Source of the DNA: Deinococcus deserti VCD115
GTDB taxonomy: Bacteria > Deinococcota > Deinococci > Deinococcales > Deinococcaceae
DNA length: 64,000 bases
NCBI RefSeq assembly: GCF_000020685.1
Contig: NC_012526.1
Span: forward strand, 784,001-848,000
Direction: 5' to 3'
Shown here one piece after another: positions 16,197-25,688 of this stretch. Positions within the stretch are counted from its first letter, which is position 1. Each line of letters starts with the position of its first letter. The translations under genes and the position numbers were made by a program. Under the pieces are notes generated by a model that saw only the letters and a program-made list of their open reading frames with translations, was not told the DNA's origin and made no database searches.

Positions 16197-17261
16197 ATGA
16201 AATCACCCAAGAGCCGACAGCCACACGATAGCTTGCAGACCGCGCTGCGATCTGCCTTTCCCATCGACACCCGACGCTTGACGGTCCTGGCTGCACTGAT
16301 CCTGGCCATGATCCAGGCACGGACCGTGGTGCTGTACACCCTCAAGAATCATGTCGTCCTGAAAGGAAGCCTGGAGACACGGTACCAACGCCTGTTGCGC
16401 TTCGTGCAGTTTCCGCTACCCGAGGAATTGTTTGCCCGATTCTCGCTGAGCTTTCTGCCAGGTAAAGAGTTGGATCTGATCCTGGACCGGACTAACTGGA
16501 AGCTTGGTCAGCAGGACGTCAACATCCTGCTGCTCTCGGCAGTATGGAGCAGCTGTAGTTTCCCCTTGATGTGGACCGTGCTTCCCCACAGGGGCGCCAG
16601 TGATCAACAGGACCGGGAAGCGCTCGTGGAGCGCTTCGTGACGGCCTGTCCCCACCGAAAGATCCGGAGCTTGCTGGCTGACCGTGAATTCATCGGTCAG
16701 CACTGGTTCGCGTTCCTCGATCAGCAGGGGATCGCTCCGTGTATTCGCCTGCCCGCTCGCACCACCATCGGTGGCGCACGGTTCCCGGTCTGGGCCGCGT
16801 TTAAGAAATTGCACCCGGGTGAAGTGCGCATCTGCCACCGTCCAGTGACGATCTACGGGGCCACCCTCCGGGTAGCCGCGACCAAAAATCAGGCACGCGA
16901 ACCGCTCTACCTGGCCTACCGGGGGCACGCCCGCAGCAACCTTCGGCGATACACTCAGCGCTGGCAGACGGAAAATCTGCATGCGGCGCTGAAAACCAGG
17001 GGGTTTAACCTGGAGGACACGGGCCTGACTCGGGCCGAACGCGTCTCCACACTCCTGGCGGTCGTTTCCATAGCGTTTATCTGAGCATGTGTTACCGGGG
17101 AACTCCAGGAGGTCAGGCAGGGGGTGCAGCTGAAAAAACACGGACACCGTACGGTGTCCGTGTTCCGAAAGGGACTCGATCATCTTCAGGATCTGTTGCT
17201 TCATCCGTCGCCGTCGTCCTGGCAGACTTTGGCGGACCTTATGCCGCGTTTTGAGGGGTAG
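16197..17261 (+). pseudogene. IS4-family transposase, interrupted by a nonsense codon
   Basis: The gene starts with ATG (MKSPKSRQPHDSLQTAL) and reads as a full IS4 transposase with the Asp motifs LDRTNW and LLADREFIG and the signature YTQRWQTENLHAALK. At 17082-17084 a TGA stands where the related element has TGG (FIW), truncating it to 295 aa. The same frame stays open beyond it for another 58 codons to TAG at 17259-17261 and remains alignable (HRTVSVFRKGLDHLQDLLLH), so this is a single point nonsense mutation. The catalytic residues lie before the stop; only the C-terminal tail would be lost. Confidence 0.9.
17137..17164. repeat. Palindromic hairpin in the second IS, counterpart of 11328-11359
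   Basis: A 13-bp perfect stem AACACGGACACCG and its complement with a TA loop. Compared with the first element, two base pairs differ on both arms in a compensating way (G-C to C-G and T-A to C-G), so pairing is kept while sequence changes. Confidence 0.85.
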
Positions 17262-17438
17262 TTAGGCTTTCAGTACCAAACAACTTGACTTCAAGCCGCC
17301 CCTGACGCGAGAAACGGCGTGCTGACCATACAGAACTGGAACGAACACTAGCCAGAAAGTAACAAAGCCCTCTACGGCATCAAGAGACGCTTTTTTGGAG
17401 ATTATTAGTTGGCAGCCTTAACGGGGATTGGCGTCAAA

Positions 17439-18125
17439 TCAGAGAACGTTTCGGGCAAAGATCGTCAAGATATAGGGGCCTGTAGTAGGAGAGTATCGCA
17501 ATGTGCCTCCCGTGGCCGATACACTTCTTACCTTGATCGTCACCGTTTTAGTCGTCGCGGTATAAGCAAAAGCTGCATGTCCTGAGGTCAGGGCCAACGT
17601 ATCGTCAAGCAGTGATGTGGTCGTTACTGTCGGGGCCGCAGGCTGGTTGGCAATCGTGCAGTTCGTTGTGACACTGATGTAATCGCCCGATGCCGCCCCG
17701 CGAATCTCCTGCATGGCATAGGCCACGCTCGAGATGCCAGCCATGGGGGTCCGCTCAGTGGCGGCAAGTGAACTCCACAGCACGTACCGGTACGCAACTT
17801 TCTGCCACCCGACAATCAGACCAGCACAGTCGCCCACCGTTCCGAGCACGGGCACTTCAATGGCGAGGCACGCGGGGGTAGCCGTGATATCGCACGTTGC
17901 ACCGCCAACCGTGGTGCTCGCCGCATAGACCGTACGCGCCGTTTTAACCCGGTCTCCTACATACCCTGTGACATCGCTGATGGTCTGAAGCCGAGTTGCC
18001 TGGTTGCCCATCACTCCGGAAGTCTTCATCGCGCTGGACTGAAAATTCAGCACAGCGGCTATAAGGATCCCAAAAATTGCCATGGAGACCAGGAGTTCAA
18101 TTAAGGTAAATCCGTGCTCTCTCAC
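17439..18125 (-). CDS. Prepilin-type minor pilin (PilW-like)
   Basis: 228 aa from the GTG at 18125, whose GTGA overlaps the stop of the upstream gene by 4 bases; longer in-frame starts would run into that gene. It opens VREHGFTLIELLVSMAIFG, a class III signal with cleavage after Gly and Glu at +5, then a hydrophobic helix and a Thr/Ser/Ala-rich globular domain with several Cys (TCDI, PACLA, DCAG, TNCT) that may form disulfides. As the last gene of a four-gene prepilin operon it most resembles PilW-type minor pilins, which prime pilus assembly at the inner membrane. The exact minor-pilin subclass is inferred from gene order and size. Confidence 0.82.
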   Translation of the reverse strand: MREHGFTLIELLVSMAIFGILIAAVLNFQSSAMKTSGVMGNQATRLQTISDVTGYVGDRVKTARTVYAASTTVGGATCDITATPACLAIEVPVLGTVGDCAGLIVGWQKVAYRYVLWSSLAATERTPMAGISSVAYAMQEIRGAASGDYISVTTNCTIANQPAAPTVTTTSLLDDTLALTSGHAAFAYTATTKTVTIKVRSVSATGGTLRYSPTTGPYILTIFARNVL

Positions 18126-18487
18126 GACCCCACCCCGACATCCAGGCTGAAGGTATAGGTCTTGCTGTTCAGTGCACAACTCAGTTTGACGCGCTTCAGA
18201 TCGGAGTGAAGCGTCGACATAGACTTGGTGCATATCAGGCCGTTGTCGTTGGTCGGAACCGTGACCGTCGAAAGCGTATCGGCAAAGTTGGTGCGCAACC
18301 TGCTCCGCGCCTCCTCGAAAAAGGCTTTGGCGACCAGCGTCACCCGCTGCTGATCGTTTGTAGCCCCGTTGGATTTCGTCAGGGCCGGCAGGAATGTCAT
18401 CACCGAAGCAGAAATGATGGCAAAAATTGCCATAGATACAAGAATCTCAATCAAAGTAAAGCCACTTTGTGTGTCACGCATCATCAT
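18122..18487 (-). CDS. Prepilin-type minor pilin (PilV-like)
   Basis: 121 aa. The start is the first of three successive ATG codons, overlapping the upstream stop (ATGA). The prepilin signal QSGFTLIEILVSMAIFAIISASVM has Gly at -1, Phe at +1 and Glu at +5. The short soluble part has two Cys (LICTK, KLSCAL) likely to pair. Small pseudopilins of this kind, between a FimT/GspH-like and a PilW-like protein, correspond to PilV/GspI. Overlaps on both sides show translational coupling in the operon 20708-17439. Confidence 0.8.
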   Translation of the reverse strand: MMMRDTQSGFTLIEILVSMAIFAIISASVMTFLPALTKSNGATNDQQRVTLVAKAFFEEARSRLRTNFADTLSTVTVPTNDNGLICTKSMSTLHSDLKRVKLSCALNSKTYTFSLDVGVGS

Positions 18488-18900
18488 TGAATAACCACCT
18501 TGCCGAGCATGCTGATGATGCGGACTTTGCGTGTCACGGCGGAGTTCCGTGTGGACTGCACGGTCACATCAATCGGATATGTTGGGTTGCTCAGGACGCC
18601 GTAGGGCGGCTGAAACGTCAGGGTCTGAGCTGTTTTGATCGTGGCGGCGGGTACCGAATAGGTCTTTCCATTTGAGGTAAACGTCGCGCTGTCCGCCACG
18701 GTAGTCAGGACAACATTGGCTGTTCCCCGTTTTGCCAGGGTACGTGCCTCCTGGATGCGCTGAGTCAGGGTCGCCGCCGCCAATTGGACGTCGTTGTTCG
18801 CTAGCCACCGAGAATAACTTCCTGCACCGATGACGGACAGAATACCGATCATGGCAATGACAACCAAAACTTCAATGAGGGTAAAGCCAGCTCTTCTCAT
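18484..18900 (-). CDS. FimT/GspH-like minor pilin
   Basis: 138 aa. The leader is only MRRAG, followed by FTLIEVLVVIAMIGILSVIGAG, then SYSRWLANNDVQLAAATLTQRIQEARTLAKR, the amphipathic helix typical of GspH/FimT pseudopilins, and a beta-rich C-terminal domain. FimT-like pilins help pili bind DNA during transformation in other bacteria. Its start overlaps the end of the upstream gene (18897-18900). The order FimT, PilV, PilW after a PilX-like gene is reminiscent of minor pilin operons for natural competence. Confidence 0.85.
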   Translation of the reverse strand: MRRAGFTLIEVLVVIAMIGILSVIGAGSYSRWLANNDVQLAAATLTQRIQEARTLAKRGTANVVLTTVADSATFTSNGKTYSVPAATIKTAQTLTFQPPYGVLSNPTYPIDVTVQSTRNSAVTRKVRIISMLGKVVIQ

Positions 18901-20708
18901 CGTTGCCTCCAGCTGGCGACAACAGGTGTGAACGCATAGTTTCCGGCGCCCGCGACCGCGTCCATGATGTAATCCGGGTTATAACTGACCTTCCGGCCTG
19001 TGCCCGCAAAGTCAGTATCGTCGGCGTCTGTGTTGGTGACGGTCAATCCGTCAGCGCTTACAATGCTGCCCTCTACTACAATCGCCCCACACAGCTCCAG
19101 ATTTCCCTGGATGTTCAGATTGCCGCGCACGTAGATGATCCCTTTGAAATCGCAGCTTCCGTCTGCTCCGCCGCCACCAGACTGGTTGATCGTCAGGTCG
19201 CCTGCGAAGACGACCACGCCGGTCCCTGTCATTTTCGAGGAGTTGGCATTGATGGACCCAGTGGTGGAGGACACCCAGTTCAGCCCATTCATCGCACCGT
19301 TGAACGTGTCTGCCGTCCACAGGGTCGACATGCTCTTGAGTTGGTTCGGGGTCATTCCGAATGTCTGTATAAACAGCGTGTTGTCGTAAGGTGACGGCAC
19401 GAGGCTGGTCCCGCCAGTGGAACCAGTAAGGATCCCACCCGACGTTGCAGTGCTGCCGCCCCCTTCAAATGTCCCGGCCGTGACGACCGCATTGGTCGAC
19501 TTGGTCACGACCGAACCCTCGTTGAAGAAGGTATTGCTGGGGGTGGAAACCGCCGTATACGTGCTTGGACTCGATGTGCTGTTGCTCTTCCAGCCGTTGG
19601 CCGTGACGGTTACAGCCTGGGTGCCGTCCGGGTTGAGGGCCGTCGACTCGATGGTATTTACATATCTTGTTCCGTTAACGGTGATAGAGACGGTATCTCC
19701 CTTCACGAACATTTCGCGGGCGACGATGTTCAGCCGGTTGGCCGCCGAATCATACGTCTTTAAGCCGTTCATGATCAGGTCCAGGCCAACAGAGCCAGCC
19801 TTGATCGTGCCTCCGCCCAGGATAGACGGCAGTGAGACCGGCTCCAGGGACAGGGCCGTGGCTGAATTGTTGATCACCTTGAAGATCCCGTACTGGGTGC
19901 CTGTCAAAGTGCCCGTCAGGTTGTTGAGGGGGAGGCGAACATAGCTGCCCACTGTTGCCTGCGACGAGTAAGCCTGACTGACCGAGTCCGTTCCGATGTT
20001 GACGGTAACTGGGGTCCCGACAGCCAGCGCGTTGCCGTTCTGCCGCGTGACGTACATGCGGTTCTGGAGGATGCCGTCATTGCTGGTGTTCTCTGTGGTG
20101 TACCCGGCAATTTCGGCGTTGCCGTTCAGGTCCACAGACGGCCACGAGGTGACAGCTCCAGGAAGATTGGGATAGCCCAGTTCGTTTTTTAGCGCAGTGA
20201 AGCGCTGAAGCACCCGCGTGGAACTGCCGGAGACAGTTGAGGTTGCCTGCAACTCGATCGCCTTGAGCTTGTACGGCAGAGTAGAGGTCACTTCAGCCTT
20301 GATGGCGGTCAGGGTCACCTGGGCGGTATTGTCATCGCTCACCGTGAAATTTCCAACGGCCTCGACATTTGCCGCTGTTGCCCCGGTCTGGAAGCTGGTG
20401 GCCAGCCAGGCATTAAAGCTGCAGAGGAAACGGTCCGCTGCCTGGGCAGGGGTCTCCGTGCTGGTGGCTGCCGGGCAGGTGGTGGGAGTTGATCCACCGT
20501 ACGGCGCAATCCGATTGCTTCGGCTCAGGAAAGAGTTCACTCCGGACTCCGAAGCCAGGACGGCTTGAAAGGCCATAGCCTCGTTGGCTGTATTGCTGCG
20601 GCTGCGTATTGACAACGATGACGTGATGGTCAAAATACCGATCAGGACAATGCCGACGAATAAGACAGTAACTATGACGGCGGCACCTGCATCCCGGTTC
20701 TTTAACAC
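18897..20708 (-). CDS. PilX-like pilus assembly protein with C-terminal beta-solenoid
   Basis: 603 aa from the GTG at 20708, which has GGAG eight bases upstream; the open frame continues 209 codons further but without a credible start. The N-terminus (KNRDAGAAVIVTVLFVGIVLIGILTITSSLSIRSRSNTANEAMAF in two parts) has a single hydrophobic helix and the pattern of PilX/GspK-type proteins, without the classical FTLIE signal. The long middle is Ser/Thr/Gly-rich beta structure. The last ~110 residues (GVVVFAGDLTIN, GIIYVRGNLNIQG, AIVVEGSI) look like a short right-handed beta-solenoid, as in bactofilin-like or polymer-forming modules. First gene of the minor pilin operon. It is far larger than usual PilX (~200 aa) and may be a tip adhesin. 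Confidence 0.75.
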   Translation of the reverse strand: MLKNRDAGAAVIVTVLFVGIVLIGILTITSSLSIRSRSNTANEAMAFQAVLASESGVNSFLSRSNRIAPYGGSTPTTCPAATSTETPAQAADRFLCSFNAWLATSFQTGATAANVEAVGNFTVSDDNTAQVTLTAIKAEVTSTLPYKLKAIELQATSTVSGSSTRVLQRFTALKNELGYPNLPGAVTSWPSVDLNGNAEIAGYTTENTSNDGILQNRMYVTRQNGNALAVGTPVTVNIGTDSVSQAYSSQATVGSYVRLPLNNLTGTLTGTQYGIFKVINNSATALSLEPVSLPSILGGGTIKAGSVGLDLIMNGLKTYDSAANRLNIVAREMFVKGDTVSITVNGTRYVNTIESTALNPDGTQAVTVTANGWKSNSTSSPSTYTAVSTPSNTFFNEGSVVTKSTNAVVTAGTFEGGGSTATSGGILTGSTGGTSLVPSPYDNTLFIQTFGMTPNQLKSMSTLWTADTFNGAMNGLNWVSSTTGSINANSSKMTGTGVVVFAGDLTINQSGGGGADGSCDFKGIIYVRGNLNIQGNLELCGAIVVEGSIVSADGLTVTNTDADDTDFAGTGRKVSYNPDYIMDAVAGAGNYAFTPVVASWRQR

Positions 20709-21733
20709 GTCTCGCTCCTCATGCAGAAAGTATGGATGGAGTCGTGCCTGATCTCTATCACCTGTTTGGGTGCCTAAAACCATCGGGGAGCCCATGATCT
20801 TGAGCAGATGCAAGTGCCTCATGAAGTACCCCGGCGTTTCATGCACTGTTGCGCCCTGATCATGAGCAAGCGCGCGGAGCCAGGGCTTCAGGGCCTTTGG
20901 CCAGCACTCCTTGCAGCTCATGTGGATTGAGGTGCGGGACCGCAACGACCGAGCTGTTTTTCGCTTCTGCGTCGGTACCACGCCTTGACATGCGGTACCA
21001 GTCGCGGACGTACTGCCGAGTGCAAAGGATGCTGGCGGCCGTGCCGGATGCGCCACTGCTCGCGAACGGACTTCCCGCCCAGGAGTCTTCACAGGTGACC
21101 GCCTGCGCCAGTCCAGATTGCGGGAGACCAGTTCGCCAGTTTCAGCGTGAAACAGCCCTACGCCGTCGTGGTGCAGTGCGAACGGATTGCTCAAGATGTC
21201 CTGCGCGACGACCAGCAGGTCTTGGTCAGGACTGCTGTAGCCGGAGCGCCAGCCGTCAGCGGCATTCCGTGCTTCCAGGCCCTGCGGCGTGTCGTTGGAA
21301 GGGTGCACGTGCAGGGCTGCAGCCAGGGCATACAAAGCATCAGGGCAAACAAAGCATTGCGTTGTGGCAGCAGGCTGGCGATTCGTCGCGCGGCGTGGCC
21401 GGGGGTACTGGACTCACAGCGGCAAAGGCATAGGAAGCAGCCGGTGAAAACGGGGGTTCGCAGGTTTACCCTACAGGCGGACCGTTACTTCGGCTCTTAG
21501 TTTTTGAATTCATCTCCGCCGTCAGGCTGAACCCTCCCTGAGAACTGGTCGATGGCAGCTTGCGACCTTTCAGTCTGAAATTTATTTCGTGCCGATGAGG
21601 GCAGACTGATACATCGAACTGTCCTGGACTTCGACAGCACGACACCCGCCACTTCACGGGGCGGGTGTCCTTCATGATGCTTCTCAGTCCCTGGGACGCA
21701 GGGTCTGCATCAGACGTTCGCGCCGAAACAGGC
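20709..21733. other. 1-kb region without a supported gene; possible gene remnant
   Basis: It lies between the start of the pilin operon and the end of the kinase gene. In the minus frame that continues into the PilX-like gene, 21335-21100 reads like protein (LLVVAQDILSNPFALHHDGV, then GLFHAETGELV), resembling a SUKH/DUF2625-type fold. The rest of the frame is not protein-like, so this may be a decayed gene. The promoter of the minor pilin operon should lie in 20720-20900. Confidence 0.4.
21641..21669 (-). terminator. Stem-loop downstream of the histidine kinase gene
   Basis: A perfect 10-bp stem GACACCCGCC / GGCGGGTGTC. No U-run follows on the minus strand, so it may be a processing or Rho-assisted end and not an intrinsic terminator. 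Confidence 0.4.
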
Positions 21734-24118
21734 TCACTTATCCTTGTAAAGACCCTTGACCGCCTGCTCAATGAGAGCCCTCACTTTATCCTCTGGCCCC
21801 AGATCAGTAGAGCCCTTAGGGAGGGTGAAGTGAAAGCTGCTGCCGGAGCCCCTGACGGACTCCACCCACATGCGGCCTCCAGCCCTCTCAACGATCTTCC
21901 TGCACATCGCAAGACCAACGCCAGTTCCTTCAACGGTGTCTTGATGATGCAGCCGCTGAAACACCTTGAAAATACGCGCGAAGTCCTGAGTATCAATACC
22001 CAGACCATTGTCCGAAACTGTAAAATGCCACCCTGTACCCTCAAGCGTTGCGCCCACGTGGATAGTGGGTGTGCGGTCTGGAGCGCGGTATTTGACGGCA
22101 TTCTCGATCAGGTGCTGGAGCAACGCTGTCAGTTCTGTCAGGTCACCGCGTACGGCTGGCAGCGGGTCGTGCGTGAGGACTGCCTCCGAGGCTGTCAGCG
22201 TGTCCACAAGGGTGTGCTGAACGCCCTGCAAAACGTTTTCCAGCGGGACGTCCTGTAGCTCACGTTCCCCACGGTCCACGCGCGCGTACATGAGGAGGTC
22301 GTCGATCATGCGCTTCATCCGATGTGCGCCGTCCGCGATGTGCCCCACGTAGGTTTTTGACTGTGCATCCAACTGCCCATCCAACTGGCCTTTGAGCTGC
22401 TCCGTCGAACTGATCACGGCCTGAAGTGGCGCCTGCAGGTCGTGCGAAATGACGTGGGCGATCTGTTCAAATTCTGTGTTCGATTCCAGCAGGTTGCGAT
22501 TCGCTTCGCGCAGTTCGAGTTCTGTTCGCAAGCGCTCTGTGACGTCTACAGCCGCGCCGATCACGTAACTGACACCGTTGTCCTTGTTGGCCAGAGGCGT
22601 AAGCCAGACATCCAGGGTTTTTCCGTCGACATCGACCGTGAACTGGGGTTCCTCACCACGGAGTGCGGCCTCAAAGTGATCAGTCATCTCCAGATTATTC
22701 GGCCGTGCGTGCAGGTTCTGTCCCACCAGTTTCTCTGAGCCGAAGCCCAGATCGGTCAGCTGCTGACCTTCGACCAGTGTGAATTCACCGGAGCGGTCCA
22801 GGGCGAACAGAACCACCGGGAGATTCGCTGTTACCGCCTGGAGGAGTGCTTCGCGCAGAAGCAGAGTTCGGTGGGCTGCACGCCGTTCGGTGACGTCACG
22901 GAACGAAATGATCGAGCCCTCCACGACGCCGTCCTCTCCCCGGATCGGGATAACGACGTACTCGACCGGGAAGCTTGAGCCATCCTGACGCCAGAACGTT
23001 GCAGCCGCCAGTGCTGGTGCTTTGCCGTCCTCCACAGCGCGGCAAGCAGGACATTCCAGTGCGGGGTAGGCCTTTCCGTCCTCGCGAGCGTGATGGAGGC
23101 GCTCGTGAATGTCCTGCCCGATGATATCCGGCAGGGCATAGCCTGTCATCGACAATGCTGCCGGGTTTGCAAAGGTGCCGCGGCCGTGCATGTCCGTGCT
23201 GATGACTCCGTCACCCACCGCTTCGAGGATCAGCCGGTTGCGGGTGCTGCTGCGCTCCTGCTGTGACTCCTGTCGTCGCAGCTGATCGGTCAGCTCATTG
23301 AACGCGACACCCAGCAGCGCTCCTTCCTGCACGGGGCCGAGTGGAACGCGTTCGTCCAGCTGACCATCGGTGATGCGGCGTGCGGCGTCGCTGACGCTGC
23401 GCAGCCCTTTCGCGACGGTACGCGTCGCGCGGGTCGTCACAAGGATTGAGACCAGCAGGGCAAGCATGAGCCCACCGAGGGTGAGCCACCGCACCTGCTG
23501 GAGGGTAGCCAGCGTGGTCTGGTTCAGGGTGGCCTGCCTGGCGCCCACGGTATTACGCTGCTCGTCAAGCAGGGCCCGCATTTCGTCCATCAGCCCTGTG
23601 CCTTCCCCTGCGCGGACAATCTGTACGGCGGGGGAGGAGTTCCCTAGACGGGTCTCAGCCACTCCGGGTGTGGCCGCCGTGTCGAGCCATTGCTTGTGAA
23701 GGCGCTCCAGGTCACGCAGTACATCCAAACGTGCCTGTCGGACTGCTGGAGCCTCAGAACCTGCCAGAGTCCTGAGGGTGCCGAAATGTTGTGGGAGCGC
23801 AGCCAGACCTCGCTGATAGACCTCGAGGTATCGGTCCTCGCCGGTGAGGACGTACCCACGCACGCCTGCCTGCTGGTCGACCAGAGCGGCAGACACGCTT
23901 TGCAAAGCGACCAGTTCGGATTGCGCCTGCATATTGGCGCGTGTGTTCTGTTCCAGGCGGTGCATGCCCAGGGCAACGGCGATAGCCACGGCGAGAAGGA
24001 ACAGCCAGGATCCAAGTTGGTAAGTGAGGATGTACGGTTGCAGGGGCGGTTTCTGCATAGCCTCGTCCCGCTCGGACTGGCGAGGCAGAATTCGGGATGT
24101 GGAAGGCGGGAGAGTCAT
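21734..24118 (-). CDS. CHASE3-HAMP-PAS-PAS sensor histidine kinase
   Basis: 794 aa. Near residues 27-50 is a first membrane helix, then a ~170-aa CHASE3 sensory region (DQQAGVRGYVLTGEDRYLEVY), a second helix (LTLGGLMLALLVSILV), a HAMP linker (RRITDGQLDERVPLG), two PAS domains with PAC motifs (YVVIPIRGEDGVVEGSIISF; VIGAAVDVTERL), a HisKA box with phospho-acceptor His in HVISHDLQAPLQAV, and HATPase_c with N box ENAVKY, G1 DNGLGID and G2 GTGVGLAMC. It autophosphorylates in response to a periplasmic or cytosolic cue. No response regulator gene is adjacent, so it is an orphan kinase. The ATG at 24118 lacks a good ribosome binding site; an ATG at 24058 (MQKPPLQ) is equally possible. Confidence 0.9.
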   Translation of the reverse strand: MTLPPSTSRILPRQSERDEAMQKPPLQPYILTYQLGSWLFLLAVAIAVALGMHRLEQNTRANMQAQSELVALQSVSAALVDQQAGVRGYVLTGEDRYLEVYQRGLAALPQHFGTLRTLAGSEAPAVRQARLDVLRDLERLHKQWLDTAATPGVAETRLGNSSPAVQIVRAGEGTGLMDEMRALLDEQRNTVGARQATLNQTTLATLQQVRWLTLGGLMLALLVSILVTTRATRTVAKGLRSVSDAARRITDGQLDERVPLGPVQEGALLGVAFNELTDQLRRQESQQERSSTRNRLILEAVGDGVISTDMHGRGTFANPAALSMTGYALPDIIGQDIHERLHHAREDGKAYPALECPACRAVEDGKAPALAAATFWRQDGSSFPVEYVVIPIRGEDGVVEGSIISFRDVTERRAAHRTLLLREALLQAVTANLPVVLFALDRSGEFTLVEGQQLTDLGFGSEKLVGQNLHARPNNLEMTDHFEAALRGEEPQFTVDVDGKTLDVWLTPLANKDNGVSYVIGAAVDVTERLRTELELREANRNLLESNTEFEQIAHVISHDLQAPLQAVISSTEQLKGQLDGQLDAQSKTYVGHIADGAHRMKRMIDDLLMYARVDRGERELQDVPLENVLQGVQHTLVDTLTASEAVLTHDPLPAVRGDLTELTALLQHLIENAVKYRAPDRTPTIHVGATLEGTGWHFTVSDNGLGIDTQDFARIFKVFQRLHHQDTVEGTGVGLAMCRKIVERAGGRMWVESVRGSGSSFHFTLPKGSTDLGPEDKVRALIEQAVKGLYKDK

Positions 24119-24953
24119 GCGGGAAGTGTATCGGGCGCCCTGTCACTCGCGCCTTTCTGCCTTCTGTGCTCAAACAGCAGGTGAGAGTGACGCTCAGCAA
24201 TCCTGGTGGGAACCCTGCTGGAGTTTAGGGTGAGCAAGGCGCCCAGCCATGCATCCAGGTTCCTGGGCAAGGCAGGCCCGGCTCCATATCATTGCCTCCC
24301 AGTCTCCTGGCATGCTCATCAGCAGTGAAAGGCGGGACCTGTTCATGTCCACACAGGCAGACGAGCGGAGGCCTGCGAAGGGCCGTGTGAGAAGTCCGAA
24401 GAGCGGGAGGTAAGCTCCTTGACTATCAGGTCCGCAGAGAAAAGCAAAGACAGCAGTGCTGATAGTGAACCCTGTTTTTTCCAGTTGTGGGCAGTTGGTC
24501 CGAAGGCAAAACCAGACGTGTGTGGCACGGTATCATCTGACTTTTTTAGCTGCTGGGAGGCTGTTAATAAGATTGACACGGAAGGGGGCAGGGATTCAAA
24601 TGCCTCGGGTCCGCCAGATGATTGAGCCCTGAACATTCTTTTGTGTCACATATCCACATCTCTTTCCCACCATATGCAACGGGTGTACAGCTGCTCCCTT
24701 TCAGCCCACTGTCCTGGGAGTTTGGGGTGCGTATTTCAGTACTCGGAATATGCTTTATTCAAGAGTCTTTGATTCCGTCATTTGGGGCTATACACGGCTT
24801 ACCGGCTTCATCGGAAGTCTGTCAATGAAAATGGGCGGCATGGCATCACACACTGGCGAAGGAGCGAATCCAGCCGTCTCCTCAGTCATGTCGAACATGG
24901 TTCCTGTAACCAGCAGTGGTGGAAGCAGATGCCAGCTCTGGCATGCTGAACGT
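24119..24953. other. Intergenic region with tRNA-derived remnant, no supported gene
   Basis: No ORF here has a ribosome binding site or recognisable product. It contains the decayed tRNA-Val-like segment at 24573-24616. The pdxH promoter probably lies in the last 150 bases, where I see no convincing -35/-10 pair with normal spacing. Confidence 0.5.
24573..24616 (+). repeat. Degenerate second copy of the tRNA-Val(GAC) 3' fragment
   Basis: Aligned with 11734-11778 it shares TTGACACGG, AGGGG, CAGGG, TTCAAAT, CCTCG, GTC and CCA in the same order, with one base deleted and about eight changed. The T arm is no longer perfect. Same orientation as the first copy, 12.8 kb away. It may be an old attachment site bounding the pilin region, or a derivative of another Val isoacceptor gene. 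Confidence 0.55.
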
Positions 24954-25598
24954 ATGACCGACCTGAGCACCCTGCGCCTTTCCTATACTCACGGCGAACT
25001 GCGCCGAGCTGACCTGAACGCTGATCCTGCCCAGCAGTTCCAGAGTTGGCTTGACGCTGCCCTGCGCAGTGGTCTGCGGGAGCCGTATGCGATGAGTCTC
25101 GCGACCGCTGACCGGGAAGGGCGTCCAAGTGTCCGTACAGTGCTGTTGCGTGGCATACAGGATGGAGGACTGACCTTCTTCACCAACTACGAGTCACATA
25201 AGGGCCATGACCTGACAGACAATCCGCAGGCTGAAGTCCTGTTTTTCTGGGCAGAGCATGAACGGCAGGTCCGGGCCTACGGTCCGGTAGAGCGGTTGTC
25301 CTCCGAAGACAGTGCTGCCTACTTCCACTCACGTCCCCGTGAGAGTCAGCTGGCCGCCCATGCCAGCGATCCCCAGAGCGCGCCGGTAAGCAACAGGGCG
25401 GAGCTTGAAACGCGGTTGACCGCGCTGCACGAGCGTTTCGCGGCAGACCAGGAGGTCCCGTGCCCAGAGTTCTGGGGTGGATACCGCATCCAAGTGCAGG
25501 AGTGGGAGTTCTGGCAGGGCCGACCTAACCGCATGCATGACCGGTTCCGGTACAGAAGGAACGATGCCGGGTGGCACATTGACCGGCTGATGCCTTAG
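24954..25598 (+). CDS. pdxH: Pyridoxamine 5'-phosphate oxidase
   Basis: 214 aa, standard length. PdxH oxidises pyridoxamine or pyridoxine 5'-phosphate to pyridoxal 5'-phosphate with FMN and oxygen, the last step of vitamin B6 synthesis and salvage. Family marks are clear: [83 protein letters not shown] and the C-terminal HDRFRYRR with R-X-H-type phosphate contacts and WHIDRLMP end. I chose the ATG at 24954; the frame is open further upstream but that sequence is not PdxH. Monocistronic, convergent with the next gene. Confidence 0.95.
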   Translation: MTDLSTLRLSYTHGELRRADLNADPAQQFQSWLDAALRSGLREPYAMSLATADREGRPSVRTVLLRGIQDGGLTFFTNYESHKGHDLTDNPQAEVLFFWAEHERQVRAYGPVERLSSEDSAAYFHSRPRESQLAAHASDPQSAPVSNRAELETRLTALHERFAADQEVPCPEFWGGYRIQVQEWEFWQGRPNRMHDRFRYRRNDAGWHIDRLMP

Positions 25599-25688
25599 CC
25601 CTGCCGCTCTTGATGATCAGATGGGTGCCAACCCCGACCATGATTCTGGGAAGCGCAAAAATGGCTCCATTCTTCCAGCGCCGGTACT

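Larger units (their letters stand above)
16135..17265 (+). mobile_element. IS4-family insertion sequence, inactivated (1131 bp)
   Basis: Imperfect 21-bp terminal inverted repeats at 16135-16155 and 17245-17265 (17 or more of 21 match), flanked by a 9-bp target duplication GCTTTCAGT at 16126-16134 and 17266-17274. Related to the element at 10390 but diverged over its whole length, so the two are different insertion sequences of one group and not recent copies. Its transposase is broken by a stop codon. Confidence 0.93.

Noticed and set aside
20709..21335. 209-residue N-terminal extension of the PilX-like protein
   Set aside because: No credible start or ribosome site; the well-placed GGAG before the GTG at 20708 and the protein family start there. 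Kept only as possible remnant.
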